From Prorocentrum cordatum (taxonomy: Eukaryota; Sar; Dinophyceae; Prorocentrales; Prorocentraceae), in assembly GCA_963575745.1 (NCBI GenBank), contig CAUYUJ010009524.1, forward strand, positions 423,024 through 487,023: DNA of 64,000 nt, read 5' to 3'. The translations under genes and the position numbers were made by a program. The stretch's first letter is position 1. Each line of letters starts with the position of its first letter. The notes under the pieces were generated by a model. The model had not been told where the DNA came from. It searched no databases and worked only from the letters and a program-made list of their open reading frames with translations. Positions 33,031 to 43,967 of this stretch are shown in pieces.

Positions 33031-35440
33031 TAGTCGCTGTGGTGTTGGTCGTTGCTGTGGTGCTGGTCAATATCGCCGCCGTGGTGCTGGTCTTGGTACT
33101 GTGTGCTGCTGGCGTGGTGTTGCTGGTCTCGTGGTCTTTCCCTCAGTGGTCGCTGTGGTGTTGCTGGCTGTGCTTGCTGCTCTTGGGGCTGCTGGTCGCC
33201 GCTGCTGTGTTGCTCGTGGTGCTGCTGCTGGCCGCGGTCGTTGTCTTCGTTGCGGTGCTGGTCGTTGGGTGCGCGCTGTGGTGCTTGTCGGTGGTGCTGG
33301 TCGCTATGGTGCTGGTCGCTGTGGTGCTGTGTGCTGCCGCTGTGGTGCTGGTCGCTGTGGGCGCGTGCAGTGGCGCTGGTCGTTGGCTGCGTGCTGGGGC
33401 GCTGGTCGTTGTCGTCGCCGTGGTGCCGGTTGGCGCGGTGCTGGTGTGGTCGCCGTCGTGGCGGTGTAGCTGGTGGGGCTGGTAATGCCGCGGGTCGTAG
33501 TTGTGAGCAGGGCCTGCCGTGTGAAGCAATGCAGAATGTAGCACAGCAGCTGGCCCGGTCAATTTCGCAACAGTTCTTGTCATGCGTGCATGGCTGTCGT
33601 GGCGGTGGTGCTGCTGCCGTTGTTTTTCGCCGTCGTGGCTGTGGCGGTGCTGCTGGTGCTGCTGGTGCTGCTGGTCGCCGTCGTGGTGCTGCTCGTTGCT
33701 GTCTTGGTCGCCGTCGTGGTGGGCGCCGTGGCGGGCGCCGTCGTAGTTTTCCTCCGCCTGTGGCCGCAGTTGGGTGCTGGCTGCTGTCGCTCTGGTCGCT
33801 GCGGTGCTGCCTGCTCTCGAAGCGCCCGTGGCGAAAGTGCGCTCTGGTGACGAGCGGCGCGCCCTCGCCGACACCCGCCCGCGCCATCCCACGGTCAGCG
33901 TCCTGTCGCCGGTGTGGGCGCCGGAGCTGAGAGTACCCATCCCCTTCATGGGGCGCTGGCTGTCCTGGCTTGGCCTCCTGGTCGCGGCGGCCCTCGCCAT
34001 GCCTTCTCCTGCCGCCCTCCTGTGCCTCCTCACGCGGCTGCTGCTGTGCAGGCGGGCTCCGGTGCTGTCGCTGCTGCGGCTGCCGCTTCTCGTCGCGTGT
34101 CGCCGCGCCCCTGGCTGCGGCGAGTGCCTTCCGGAGCACGCTTAGCGCCCACCTCGCGTCGAACCTCGCGGCCAGGCAAGCGCGCCGACACTCGAAAGCC
34201 GCCGCCTGCTCCACGAGCGCGTCGTGCTCGGCGTACGCGGCCTCGAGGGCACTGGCCGCCAGCCGCCGCGTGGCTCGCCGGCGGCCGCGGCGAAGGACCC
34301 GGCGAGCGTAGGCCGCCCGGCGCGGCGCCCTCTCGTTCGCGCCTGCCCCCTGCGGCGCCTCGTGGTCGCGTTGCGCCTCCTTTGCCTCCTCGTGCTGCTC
34401 TCTCGCCTCTTCCTCCTCGGCCTCGTCAGGTGCGTCGCCCGGCGCTGGCGCCGAGCGCCGCGGTTGCTGCTCTGGCTGTCGCGCCTGGCTCCCGAGTGGT
34501 CGCCTCGGGGGCCCTCGCCGCACCGGCGTCCAGAGACCAGGCGGCGGACCCGGGTCGGGCGGCGGCGGCGGCCCCGCGCCGCTTGTCCAGGAAGCCCCCC
34601 AGGGGGCCCCCAGACCCTTCGTGGACAGGGTCTTCCTGGTTAGACCCTGGCGGTGTCCACCCCCAGGGGGGTCATGTCTGCCAGGGTCGGGCCGTCGCGT
34701 CGTGGCGCCTGTGCTGTCGTAGTCGTGTTGCTGGTGCTGGTGCTGGTGCTGGTGCTGGTGCTGCTGTTGCTGGTGCTCGCCGTCGTTGCCCCGCTGCTGG
34801 TTGCGGTGCTGTCGCTTGTGCTCGTCTTCGTCTTGGTGGTGGTGCTGCTGCTGGTGCTGCTGGTCGCCGTCGCGGTGGTGCTGGCGGTTGCCGTTGTGGT
34901 GGTGGCGTTGCGGGGCGCCGTCGCGGCGGCGGCGGTGCTTCTCCTTTGCCGCTGCCGCCTCCTCCTCCGCCTCTGCCGCCGCTTCCTCCTCTTCCTCCTC
35001 TTCCTCCTCTGCCGCTCTGCCTCTGGCCCTGCTCGGCGTCGCCCTCTGCCGTGCGCCCGGCCTCCCTTCAAAAGCGGTGGCCGCCCTCCCTGTGCAGCCT
35101 CTGCCTCTGTCGGCCTGCATGGCGGGGCGTCGCCCCGGCAACGGGGCCATCCCGGCGGGCGCCGCGGGCCGGCCCGCCGCCCCCGCCCTGCGCGAGCGCC
35201 CGGTCAGTTTGGCGGCTCTTTCTGGCCCATCCTCGGCATCTGGCGCGGCCGTGCTGCTGGCTCCGCCTGCGCGTCGCCTCCCTCCTGCTGCGCCGCCTCT
35301 GCTCCCCCCGAGCGGCTGCGCGGCAGGTCGGCGCGCAAGCTCCTGCCCGCGGGCCCGGGCGAGGGCGCCATCGCGCGCAGGCCTGCCCCCCCGGCGCGCG
35401 CGCGAGCCCCGAGCCCCCGAGCCCCCGCCGGCTTGAGCCA
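33030..35440 (-). other. low-complexity open frame, possible type 2 element 5' region
   Basis: An 806-codon minus-strand frame is open, but most of it is HQ/DQ/Ser-rich minisatellite. 34330-34100 encodes a helical, Ala/Arg-rich stretch (RRLAASALEAAYAEHDALVE) that looks more protein-like, and 33595-33895 is the duplication of 32080-32355. I do not call a gene. Confidence 0.45.
33595..33895 (-). repeat. direct duplication, copy 2
   Basis: See 32080-32355. This copy has one extra GGTGCTGCT unit and a GGGCGCCGTGGC insertion. Confidence 0.8.
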
Positions 35441-35442
35441 AG

Positions 35443-37334
35443 CGCGTCAAGCGGCGACACTAATTCCGGGCCGCCCCCAGCAGCCCGGATGGACGTGACC
35501 AGATCCCGCTGCGCGATAGCAGCGCCCTCGTCAAAAGGGAAGTCATTGCGGACTCGCGCAAAGAGGTCCCCCCCAATTCGCGCCAGCATGCCTGAGGGGT
35601 CAAGGGCCTGGCCTGTCTCCGCATCAACAAGGGCAATCTTGAACGCGCGCTGTTCTGCGAAGACACGCGAAACGAACCGCTCCGCTGAGCCAGGGTCCTG
35701 CGCCCGTAAACGCGCACACTGCATTGCAGCACGGTGCCGTTGGGCCCACGCCGCATCAGCCGCCGCCCGCTTAAAGTCCTCATGCTTATCGAATGCCTGC
35801 GGGTTAATCAGTTCCCTCGCGCTCCGCCGCTGGGCAGCTCCCGCCACTACAGCTCGCGTGGCTCCCGCAGAATGGCCTAATATAACGTGCACTGCATCCC
35901 GCGCCCAAGCAGCCGCGTCCACGAAAATGCGTCTTTCTGCCTTCGAGGCTCCACCTCCGAACCAGCAGGGGCGCAGCCACGGTTCACCAGTGAATGAGGG
36001 ATTCGACGGACGCGGCAAGTAAGTGCAGGAGTGGGACCGCGCTATCAAGGGCCGCGCCCCACTGAGGCTCTGTGCGCCACGCAACCCTGCCGAAGCCAAC
36101 ATCATACCGTGGCGGACAGGAGACAGGCATTGACCACACCACAAGGCTATGATCAGAAGAAACTCTCGGCGCCTCGAGCACATGAACTGGCTGCACCTCC
36201 TGGTCATTGGGCGCCAGCACCAGATCAATGCGGGTGCCAGAGGAATGCGTAGGCACCGGGGGGGTCCAGGCCAGGAGCTGAGCAGAACCCAACAGGGCTT
36301 CAATTGCACGGTCCTCAGCTGATGGGGCACAATGCACACACCTGCACCCTGGCTCATGCCGGAGGACCTTGGACAAGTGGATATTAGCATCGCCACACAC
36401 GAGGAAAAGAGAGCTCGGATATCGCGCCCTGAGCTCCTGCAAGGAGTGCAGAATAAACAACCATGTGTTTACATCGCCACCAGGAGCCGGATAGCAAGCA
36501 CAAAAAACGAGGAGTGGCGTGACAGCAGCCGCGCTGTCAGAATAGCAAACCATTGAGCCCGCGGGCCAGACAATTCCGCAATCGGCCGCAGTGCACAAGA
36601 GAGCTCCGTGCGTACGAAAACACCAACGGCCCCCCACTCCGTCGAACGCACCCCCAGCCACACATACGGAAAGCCAGGCGGGAGACACGCGCCAGGCGGA
36701 AAGCGGGCACCTGGCAGCACGCAGATATCCACCCCGCGCGCTACAAGTGCGTGCCCCGCGGCCTCCAGCCTCCAGTCCAACAACGCATCCGTGCCTAACG
36801 CAATGAAGCCCGTTCTGCCTGGGTTGAGGATGGCAAAACACAAAGGGGGGCCGGGGTCCGGAGCAGGCGGGCTTCTCGCTGCGAAAGCTGAGGCTTCAGT
36901 CTCTGCGATGCATCCCGCATATGGGGACGCGATGGGGCGCTGGGGGGGGGCCCGCCTCATGGAGGGGTGACGCGACTTCCTCCCTAATGAAACGGCGGAG
37001 AGCATGCACGATGGTGGCGAGATGCTCGGCCGGGGGGGCCGTCTTACTTACTAGCGCCGGCGGGGGGGCAGGGGCGCGCCCCTGCAGCGCCCGCGCGTCC
37101 TTCAAGGCCGCGGCACGCTCCAAGGGGCGGCTCTCGCCCCCCAACCACCGCGTGACCGCTGTGCGCAGGCTGTCCAAGGGCGCCGCCTCAGGTCGGGCCC
37201 CTAGCACTCAGGCGCTCGGGGGCGGATCCGCGCGGGCCGGGATATGTCGCACTTGAGCCAGGGGTCGCGCGGAGTCGAGCCCTCGCGGTTGGCGGCCCCC
37301 GCCAGTGCTCCAGCGGACTTGGGGCAGAGGGGCA
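35443..37334 (-). mobile_element. LINE-like retrotransposon, copy C, 3'-truncated
   Basis: 5' UTR and endonuclease region nearly identical to copy B from 37334 down to about 35443, ending inside the segment between endonuclease and RT (DLVTSIRAAGGGPEL). Small indels (for example near 36541, 37195 and 35995) break the frame into pieces 37207-36896, 37005-36469, 36841-35984 and 36396-35460. Losing the 3' side is not what target-primed insertion gives, so a later rearrangement cut it. Confidence 0.85.
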
Positions 37335-37938
37335 GAAGCGGAGCAGAGAGAGGGCTGGGCGGGGCCGCGTGATGCGCGCATGTCACGCTAAAGACGACAA
37401 CAGACAGGGAGGACAAGAGCAAGGGACGGGGCGAAAGCAGGAAGGAAGGAGGGAAGGCAGGGCACGGAGCAAGGGGGGGACAACGACGGACGACGAGGAC
37501 GACGACGACAACAACAACGACGACAACCACTTTGCGAACAGTGGGTGAAATAAATCTCTGGAAGGGAGGATTCGATGACACCCGCCCCCCGGCACGGGTC
37601 AGCCGGGCGCTGCCCGACCGGCGACCGGCGTCTATGGCAGTCATCTGGCAACCGTGGTCAAACATCCGTGCCCACAAAGGAGGATCGTAGCACCGGTAGG
37701 AGCAAGTCAGGCGGGATGATAGGGCAACGGCACGAATGGGCGGGAGCACTGGCGCACGCTCTTTTTCCGCCTGCCCAGCGCGCTGGGCCCGGTATATGAA
37801 AAGATGAGGGGTTATTAATGCTGGCAAGGCAAAGCAGGCCGCCCAATTAGCACTCGAACCTTAGTCCACAAGACAGCAAGTGCGCGAGTGTTTTGCGCAA
37901 CGTCACGCGCTTCTAGGCTTCGGGGGGCCGAACGGAAG
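37335..37938. other. unassigned stretch before the A tract
   Basis: No gene recognised. 37495-37530 is a GAC/AAC-rich patch. It could be the body of a poly(A)-tailed retroposed RNA ending in the A tract, but I see no leader relict or target-site duplication. Confidence 0.4.

Positions 37939-38030
<92 letters not shown>
37939..38030 (+). repeat. uninterrupted A92 tract
   Basis: 92 consecutive A. Poly-Lys frames over it are artefacts. It begins 66 bp before the 3' end of the minus-strand SR/WW gene, where it appears as a T tract in that orientation. Confidence 0.98.
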
Positions 38031-38032
<2 letters not shown>

Positions 38033-38096
38033 ACGACAACTACTACTGGTTGCGCACCACTCACTCAGATGCTAGACCCAACCGATCCTGACACTC

Positions 38097-39904
38097 TCAC
38101 TGATACCGCGGCAAGGGGGGGGGCCCACCGGCCGGCGCTGCAGCGAAGGCGGCGACAGCGGCCGAGCCAGGGGCCCCAAGGGCCTGCCGGGCAGACAGGC
38201 GGGCTGGCGCAGCAGCGGAAACCAGCTCTGCGCGAGGCTCCGGGACGCTGGGCACTACCGACTGGACGGGCCCGAAGAGGTACAGGAGCTCCTCAATGTG
38301 TTCTGAGATAACGGTGCGGCAAGCCCTCACGAAGACCCTGCCCGGTCCACGGTTGACGAGCTGGAACATCATGGTCTGCTTGGGGCTCAAGCTCCACGTG
38401 ACTTCAACTGCAGGCTGCGTGTTATCACCCCTCGGAACCCCACACGGCGCCGGGTGCGACGGCGTAGACTTGGGGGGGGTATGTGGGCGCCGAGAGCGAC
38501 CATGACGTTGTGCATGTCAACCTCTGAGTGGCACTGGGTAGCAAATGCCAGGACGAGCTTGACGGCACGCTTGTTTCCCACCGCTTCATGGGCCTTAGCA
38601 AGCCAGGCGGTGTGAGCCGACTTGACCTCATCCCAGGTGGACAGCTGCGCGTACACTCGGGGGTCCACGGGCGCTCCTGGGCGCACAACACCACTTGGTG
38701 GGCGCACCGTGCCCAAGGCAAGGGGCGCGGCTGGGGTACCTGCGAGGGCGGCTGGGGCGCCCTCGGCGCCCAGGGGAGGCACCGGCGGGATGGGCGCGGC
38801 ACCCGGGGCGCGGTGCGCTGCCGGGGCCGCAGCCGGCGCGGGTGGAGCACCCGCGAGTCCTGGGGGCCACGGCGCAGGTTCAGCAGGGCCGGCCATAGGA
38901 CCAGCTGGGGCAGCCGCTGCGTGGCCTGCCGCCAGAGGGGGGGGCCGAAGACAAGTTCTGTTGGGGCGCAGCGGTGGTGGCCTTGGCGCGAATGGCATGC
39001 TCATTCAAGTGGACCCGTAATTCTTGGAGGCGTCTCAACCTCTGGGCAACCTCCTGCGGGATGTCACGAACGATGAGGTTGGATGTAGTGTGCAGCCACA
39101 CGCGGTTGCCGGAAGCAGGACTGTGAAGCTCCTCCCACGGCCCGCGGCGGGCCTGGAGCTCCTGGAACTCCCTCTTCATATCCTCGAGCGTCGGCTGTCT
39201 AGGGGGCCCGGCCGCAAGCTCCACTGGTGGGCCGGGCTGAGGGTCTCGCACGTCACCCGGGTGGTCCCACTGGCTGATTCCCGAGGCACGATGCATGAAG
39301 TAGAGCGCCCCACTTAGCGGACGTCGCGCTTCCCACCCAGGCGGGAGGGGTGGCGGGCTCGTAGGCGGCGGTCCTGGAGAGGGCTGCTGTTGCTCCCTGG
39401 CGGTGGGTGGCGCCCTCGGCGGAGCGTGGGGCATGGGCGGCTGCTGCGGCGGCGGTGGCGGCGGCGGCTGCGGCTGGAGCTGCTGCAGCGCAAGCCCGAC
39501 CGTTGCGCCCTCGAAAGCGGCAGCGGGCTCCCTCACGGGGGGCCGCGCCTTCACCGTTAGGGCATGATCCCGATGCACACGCTGGGGCGATATGCCAATC
39601 CAGCCCAGCGGAGCGCCGAAGACGCCGGGGGGCGGGCTACCCGGCGGGGGGGGGCCGCAGGGGGCCGCTGGGGCAGCACTTGCACTAGCATCCCGGCCCT
39701 CAGCGGGGGCCTTCTCCGTCGGAGCAATAGATGGCACCGGGCTGCTCGAACTGGGGCTGGCTGGCTGGCGCGGCGCCTGCGGCGGCTGGGTGTCCGCGAG
39801 TCAGCGCGGCGCTTATGGCGGCTGACAGGGCTGCGCTGGCTCCGAGAAGGCCGGCGGCGGCGGCCCCGCCCCCGGGAGCGGGAGCGACTACTGTCCCTCG
39901 GCAT
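38097..39904 (-). CDS. SR-rich, WW-domain protein, frame interrupted at three C runs
   Basis: Start ATG at 39904, 9 nt after a decayed spliced leader. Order of parts: an Arg/Ser domain (MPRDSSRSRSRGRGRRRRP and PSRRRRRAS), Pro/Gln-rich linkers, a WW domain (LPPGWE ... GALYFMHR ... SQWDHP, about 39330-39250), a degenerate second WW-like segment, then a helical part with DPRVYAQLSTWDEVKSAHTA and KRAVKLVLAFATQ, and an end containing QTMMFQLVNRGPGRVFVRAC. The frame changes at a C9 run (about 39645-39653), a C8 run (about 38937-38944) and a C8 run (about 38472-38479). A one-base change in each restores one continuous protein. RS plus WW suggests an RNA-processing adaptor that binds proline-rich partners; this is inference. 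It may be a real gene with assembly errors or a decaying copy. Confidence 0.62.
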
Positions 39905-39912
39905 TTTCTGCC

Positions 39913-39928
39913 CTTGAGCCCCGTGGCT
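39913..39928 (-). promoter_or_regulatory. candidate decayed relict spliced leader
   Basis: The minus strand reads TTGGGAG, then CCACGGGGCTCAAG, then GGCAGAAAATG. AGCCA and GGCTCAAG match the leader, with TTTT replaced by CGG. A GAG acceptor lies where the leader's own TAG would be. Confidence 0.45.
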
Positions 39929-39929
39929 C

Positions 39930-40789
39930 CCAACAAAGCGGCAGTGGCATGAGCGTGCGAGGGTAATGCCGACATCCTCCCAACCTGCGACAACGTCACA
40001 GGCGACAGCGCGTCGGCATACCCAGCCACGCTGACCATGTGGGGCATTGACATGACAACGGCAACGACGACGCACGCCCCCTCCCGGCCAGCCAGGGGCT
40101 GCCCGACAGACAGCCGGAAGCACATGAGCACCACAATATAAAACAAGGACGTCCAGTGGAGCACGGGACGGGGGGCAGCACAACACGGCACGACGCGGCG
40201 GGGCAGGGCACGACCAACGACACAGCGCCGGCACAGCCCACCCCCAGCAAGGCCCGCCCCAGACACCCACACCCAACCCCCGAAGCCCGGCAAAGGGACG
40301 GCGGCAAACACGCACAGCGTACAAACCACGCCACAAGGGCAGTTAAGCAGACTTCGCCGGCCGGCGTCGGAGTAGCCGTTGGACCGTCGTGATAAACCAC
40401 AGTGACAAGGCCCAGAAGGGGCACCAAAGGCACGGCAACACCAGGAGGCCTCGGCACCGACACGGCACGACGCAACGAACACGCGGCACAGGGCACGACG
40501 CAGCAAGCACGCGGCACACCCACGGCACGGCCAGCACTGGAAAAGCAAACGGCACCAGGGGCACGGCACGACGCGGCACGGCACCGCAACAGCACAGCAC
40601 GGCACCGGAGCAGGGGGCGGCGGCGGCGCGGAGCGAAGAGAAAAGAAGAGAGGACCGGAGCTTGGCACGCAACACCGCACACCCCACGAGGCAAATATAT
40701 GTTCTCGTAGAGACGAAGGTCCAAGCAACGGGGATGGCACAGGTCAGTTACACCATCAGAGAAATGGGGGTTAACGGTGGACACCGACG

Positions 40790-40830
<41 letters not shown>

Positions 40831-41037
40831 AACGACCGGAGACACCCGGGCCAACCTGAGTTGCCCGAGAGACGGCCGGCGATACACACGCTCGCAACAT
40901 ACAACTAAGACCCCATCATGACACGAGCCAACGACCGCAAGATTGGCACTGCACGTTATGGGGAAGAACATGCTAATGTAGGCAGACGTGGGAAAGCAAC
41001 TGCGACACATGAGGGCAACAAGCAAAGACAATGTTTC
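39930..41037. other. intergenic stretch with GGCAC and GAC repeats
   Basis: 40150-40620 is built of CGGCACGACG and GGCACGG words. 40785-40845 is (GAC)n. Open frames on both strands have no motif. No gene supported. Confidence 0.65.
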
Positions 41038-42384
41038 TCAGGACTCCCGCTGGTGGGCGCACAAAGGGTACAGCCGAAGCACCTTGGAAAACTCGCAGCA
41101 GAAGCCTTGCATATCATCCACGGTTCGGGTGTTGGTCATGTGCGCCTCCAACGCTTCTGCCGCTGGCAGATCGCCAATCTGTCGAAACTCATTAACAAGA
41201 GAACCCACTATCGCTCTGTAAGCGAGCCACGCCTTCCGCAACAGCGTAGAATAAAAGGTTCTGGCGCCCTCTGAGGAAGACGAGTCCAGTAGCTTCGTTG
41301 GGAAGCCAAAGTATTGGTTGAGAAATCTTCGTGCTCCTGGTCCAACAAGCATATGGTAATCCCAGTCGCTCGTGAGGCGCTTGGATTTCAGGGGAAGTCT
41401 GCTGTAGCGGTGCCTGGTGTAAATCCTCCAGGCGCTTTTCTTGCCAAAAAAGCCGAACGATGGAGCCGATGCATTGTGCAGCGACAACATCAGCTCAGCC
41501 TTTGAGCGCACACTATTGTCCGCATTTCGGAGGGGGAGGTGATCTATGGATTCCGCCACGAAATAATCGTGCCTTGCTAAATGATCGAGAGCCTCTTCTT
41601 TAGAAAGCGACTTCAACTCAGAGTGCCGCACTTTGTTATATACCGAGTGAACCGCGAACATCTGGCAGGGGTGCGACATTTTGGCCGCCACATGCCGGAT
41701 GATGTCACGCGGTCCCTGGCCTCGAAGCTCCGACAAGTCATCCAAAACTATTTTCGCAAAAGCAAGCGTGCAGCAGACTGACAACACATATGCAAACGTC
41801 CATCTAAACTTTGCCGGCAACTTGACCATAATCGTATCTTGGGCCCCCGACCAGGGGGCTGCAAATTCGTCTGAAAGGCTGGTAGCTCGAAGTATTTGGC
41901 CGTTGGTGTACCCACTATCCAAGAATGGCAGAGATTCGAGAGACAGGCGCTGCCGATCCGGGAGATCGTAATCTGCCCTGTGCACGTGCTGGCCTCGAAC
42001 CGCGAAGAGTTGAGCGAGCGCTCTCAGGATCTCCTGCCGCCCCTGTCTGGGAGGCTCGAAGGCGTAGTACTCCTCATCCGCCTCGTCGTACCGCCAAGCC
42101 TCCGGCGCCGGCTCTGGCCGCGCCCCCTCCTCGGAGCAGCGGCGCTTAGGATGCCGGCCTGGCAGCAAGGGCGCGTCGTCACTGTCGCTGGGGGCGGCCA
42201 TGGCACACCGAGCCGGCGCGCGCTGCCCTCTCCGCCCGCCAGCTGAAAAGGCCGCGGGTGGCGGACCCAACGCGGAGGGCCAAGCGACGGACCAGAGGGC
42301 GCATAGGACGCTTGAGATGACGCACAGCACTCTCTGAAACAGCCCGGCAAGGCGAGGAAAACTCACAACCGTTCGGCCGCCCAT
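41038..42384 (-). CDS. intact 448-codon orphan gene
   Basis: One uninterrupted frame from ATG 42384 to the stop at 41038. The first 60 residues contain a hydrophobic segment (VLCVISSVLCALWSVAWP) that could anchor or target the protein. An alternative start is the ATG of MAAPSDSDDAPLLPG, which would drop it. The rest is a mixed, well-structured-looking sequence: EILRALAQLFAVRGQHVHR, FRWTFAYVLSVCCTLAFAK (second hydrophobic segment), CQMFAVHSVYNKVRH, FGFFGKKSAWRIYTRHRYSR, LLRKAWLAYRAIVGSLVNEF. I recognise no domain. Codon-like composition and lack of repeats set it apart from neighbouring frames. No leader relict seen upstream. Confidence 0.72.
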   Translation of the reverse strand: MGGRTVVSFPRLAGLFQRVLCVISSVLCALWSVAWPSALGPPPAAFSAGGRRGQRAPARCAMAAPSDSDDAPLLPGRHPKRRCSEEGARPEPAPEAWRYDEADEEYYAFEPPRQGRQEILRALAQLFAVRGQHVHRADYDLPDRQRLSLESLPFLDSGYTNGQILRATSLSDEFAAPWSGAQDTIMVKLPAKFRWTFAYVLSVCCTLAFAKIVLDDLSELRGQGPRDIIRHVAAKMSHPCQMFAVHSVYNKVRHSELKSLSKEEALDHLARHDYFVAESIDHLPLRNADNSVRSKAELMLSLHNASAPSFGFFGKKSAWRIYTRHRYSRLPLKSKRLTSDWDYHMLVGPGARRFLNQYFGFPTKLLDSSSSEGARTFYSTLLRKAWLAYRAIVGSLVNEFRQIGDLPAAEALEAHMTNTRTVDDMQGFCCEFSKVLRLYPLCAHQRES

Positions 42385-42613
42385 CTTTGGAGGGGGGGCA
42401 GGAACCTAGAAGAGGGCAGCCCCCTCAGGTCCCCCTCTTCTGGGTTTTGCCCTGGTTGCTTTATATAATGCCACTTGCAGAGAGGGAGAGGGGGGAGGGC
42501 GGAGGAGCGCGAATGGAGGACGGCGCTCCCCACCAGGGCAAAGCCCTGGTTGACAGCCCCCCCCTGTGACATGCAGAAAGGCATGCAGGCGAGACGCCGC
42601 CGCCGCCGCCGCA

Positions 42614-42646
<33 letters not shown>

Positions 42647-43221
42647 CCACCCCACCCGCCCACGGAAGCCCCAGGGCCAACGGGGACGAGCAGCGGCCGG
42701 CCCAAGGACCCAGGAACCCCGGGACCGCGGGCACCCAAGCAAAGCGACGGCCCCGGGGCCCACCCCAAGGAGACAAACCCAGAAACAAAAAAAAAAACAT
42801 AGCAGACCCGGGGGGCACGACCTCACGGGGTCATGTCTCCCAGGGTCATGCCGTACTCCGACGCCCTGGGGGTCAGGTAGGGCGTAAGATATGACGTGCA
42901 CATCTGAAGTGGAGCAAAAAAGGCCGGGAAACCCAGGACGCGGGTCCAGCCTGACAACTCACCCTTCTGGGGGGCGGGAAGAGCAGACCCTGGAACAACA
43001 GACCCTGGCTCGGGCATGTTGGCACAGTTTTTCTGATGCAGAACCCATCCAAGCGGGGGGGGGGGGCGCGGAGAGGCGGCCTTTCACGCTCCCACGACCG
43101 ACCCCATCCACCGACACACCATCATGAGGGAGAGGGGGGGGGGCAGGGATGGAGGGAGGGAGGGAAAAGGTAGTGAAGGAAGAGGTGGCAGCAAGATGTG
43201 CTGATTACACTCCAGGGCGCC
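42385..43221. other. intergenic stretch with CGA repeat
   Basis: 42600-42648 is CCG/CGA repeat. 42825-42851 shares GGGGTCATGTCT and CCAGGGTC with 34664-34691. 43050-43150 has G runs. No gene supported. Confidence 0.65.
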
Positions 43222-43884
43222 TCACCCTTGCCTCCCCCGTGCCTCCACAGACGCTGCCATACCCATTCCCCCATTACGCTGCACATGACATGCTTGGCTG
43301 CACTGCGGTAGCCACAACGGCCTTGCAGGACCACGGCATAGGTTATTACCAGAGCGCCAGTGAAGCATCGGGAACGTCAATAGCGAAAGAGCGCCCCCCC
43401 CGCAGAAGGCCAGGCACACAGCAGAGAGGACAACACAAGAGGCGATACAGGGCGGCCATGGGCGACACTGACCCCCATGACTCCAAGGAGCCTCGACGGC
43501 CAGCCCCGCCCCAGAACCGCCCGCACTTTTTTGCAGAAGCAGACGAGCACAAACGCAAGGGCGAGCGAGACTGCTCGTGCTACCCAGCACTCGCTGCTCT
43601 ACCCAATGCATGTAGGCCCAAGGGAAAGGGGGGACAGGGGAGGGGAAAGGGGAGGGGCAGGCAAGGGCGGGCGAGGGCAGGGAGGGGCAAGGGGAAGAGA
43701 CCAGGCGCATAGGAACCCTCACCGCTCCTGACATCAAAATGCTGCGCTGCACCGCAAAGCAAGCACATGGCCCGCTTTCTGGGAGCCGCACTAGACGGCG
43801 CTCCCTCCCGACGCTCGAAGGGAGCGCTGGCAGACAACGTCCCCCATCGCTCGTACACCCAGGAGTGGAGAGACCCCGGCCCAT
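43222..43884 (-). CDS. possible ORF downstream of the double relict leader, 220 aa, unknown
   Basis: The first ATG after the leader doublet is at 43884, about 84 nt downstream. The predicted protein is Cys-, Pro- and Ser-rich with no domain, and 43620-43700 is a low-complexity purine tract on the plus strand. The leader makes transcription of this strand likely in the past, but which frame was used is not clear. Confidence 0.3.
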   Translation of the reverse strand: MGRGLSTPGCTSDGGRCLPALPSSVGRERRLVRLPESGPCACFAVQRSILMSGAVRVPMRLVSSPCPSLPSPALACPSPFPSPVPPFPWAYMHWVEQRVLGSTSSLARPCVCARLLLQKSAGGSGAGLAVEAPWSHGGQCRPWPPCIASCVVLSAVCLAFCGGGALSLLTFPMLHWRSGNNLCRGPARPLWLPQCSQACHVQRNGGMGMAASVEARGRQG

Positions 43885-43967
43885 GGCCGGCGCGCCGCGC
43901 CCGCCCCCGCCAGGGCGACCAGGGGCGCCCCACGACGCCCAGACGCAACGCCAGAATCTTTAACAAG

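Noticed and set aside
35433-35445. CTTGAGCCAA next to the broken end of LINE copy C as a leader relict
   Set aside because: Only 10 bases match, the orientation gives no acceptor or ORF, and it lies in GC-rich low-complexity sequence.
42462-42475. TATATAAAG as a TATA box for the 41038-42384 gene
   Set aside because: A single AT-rich word more than 75 bp upstream; dinoflagellate genes are not known to depend on a TATA box and nothing else supports it.
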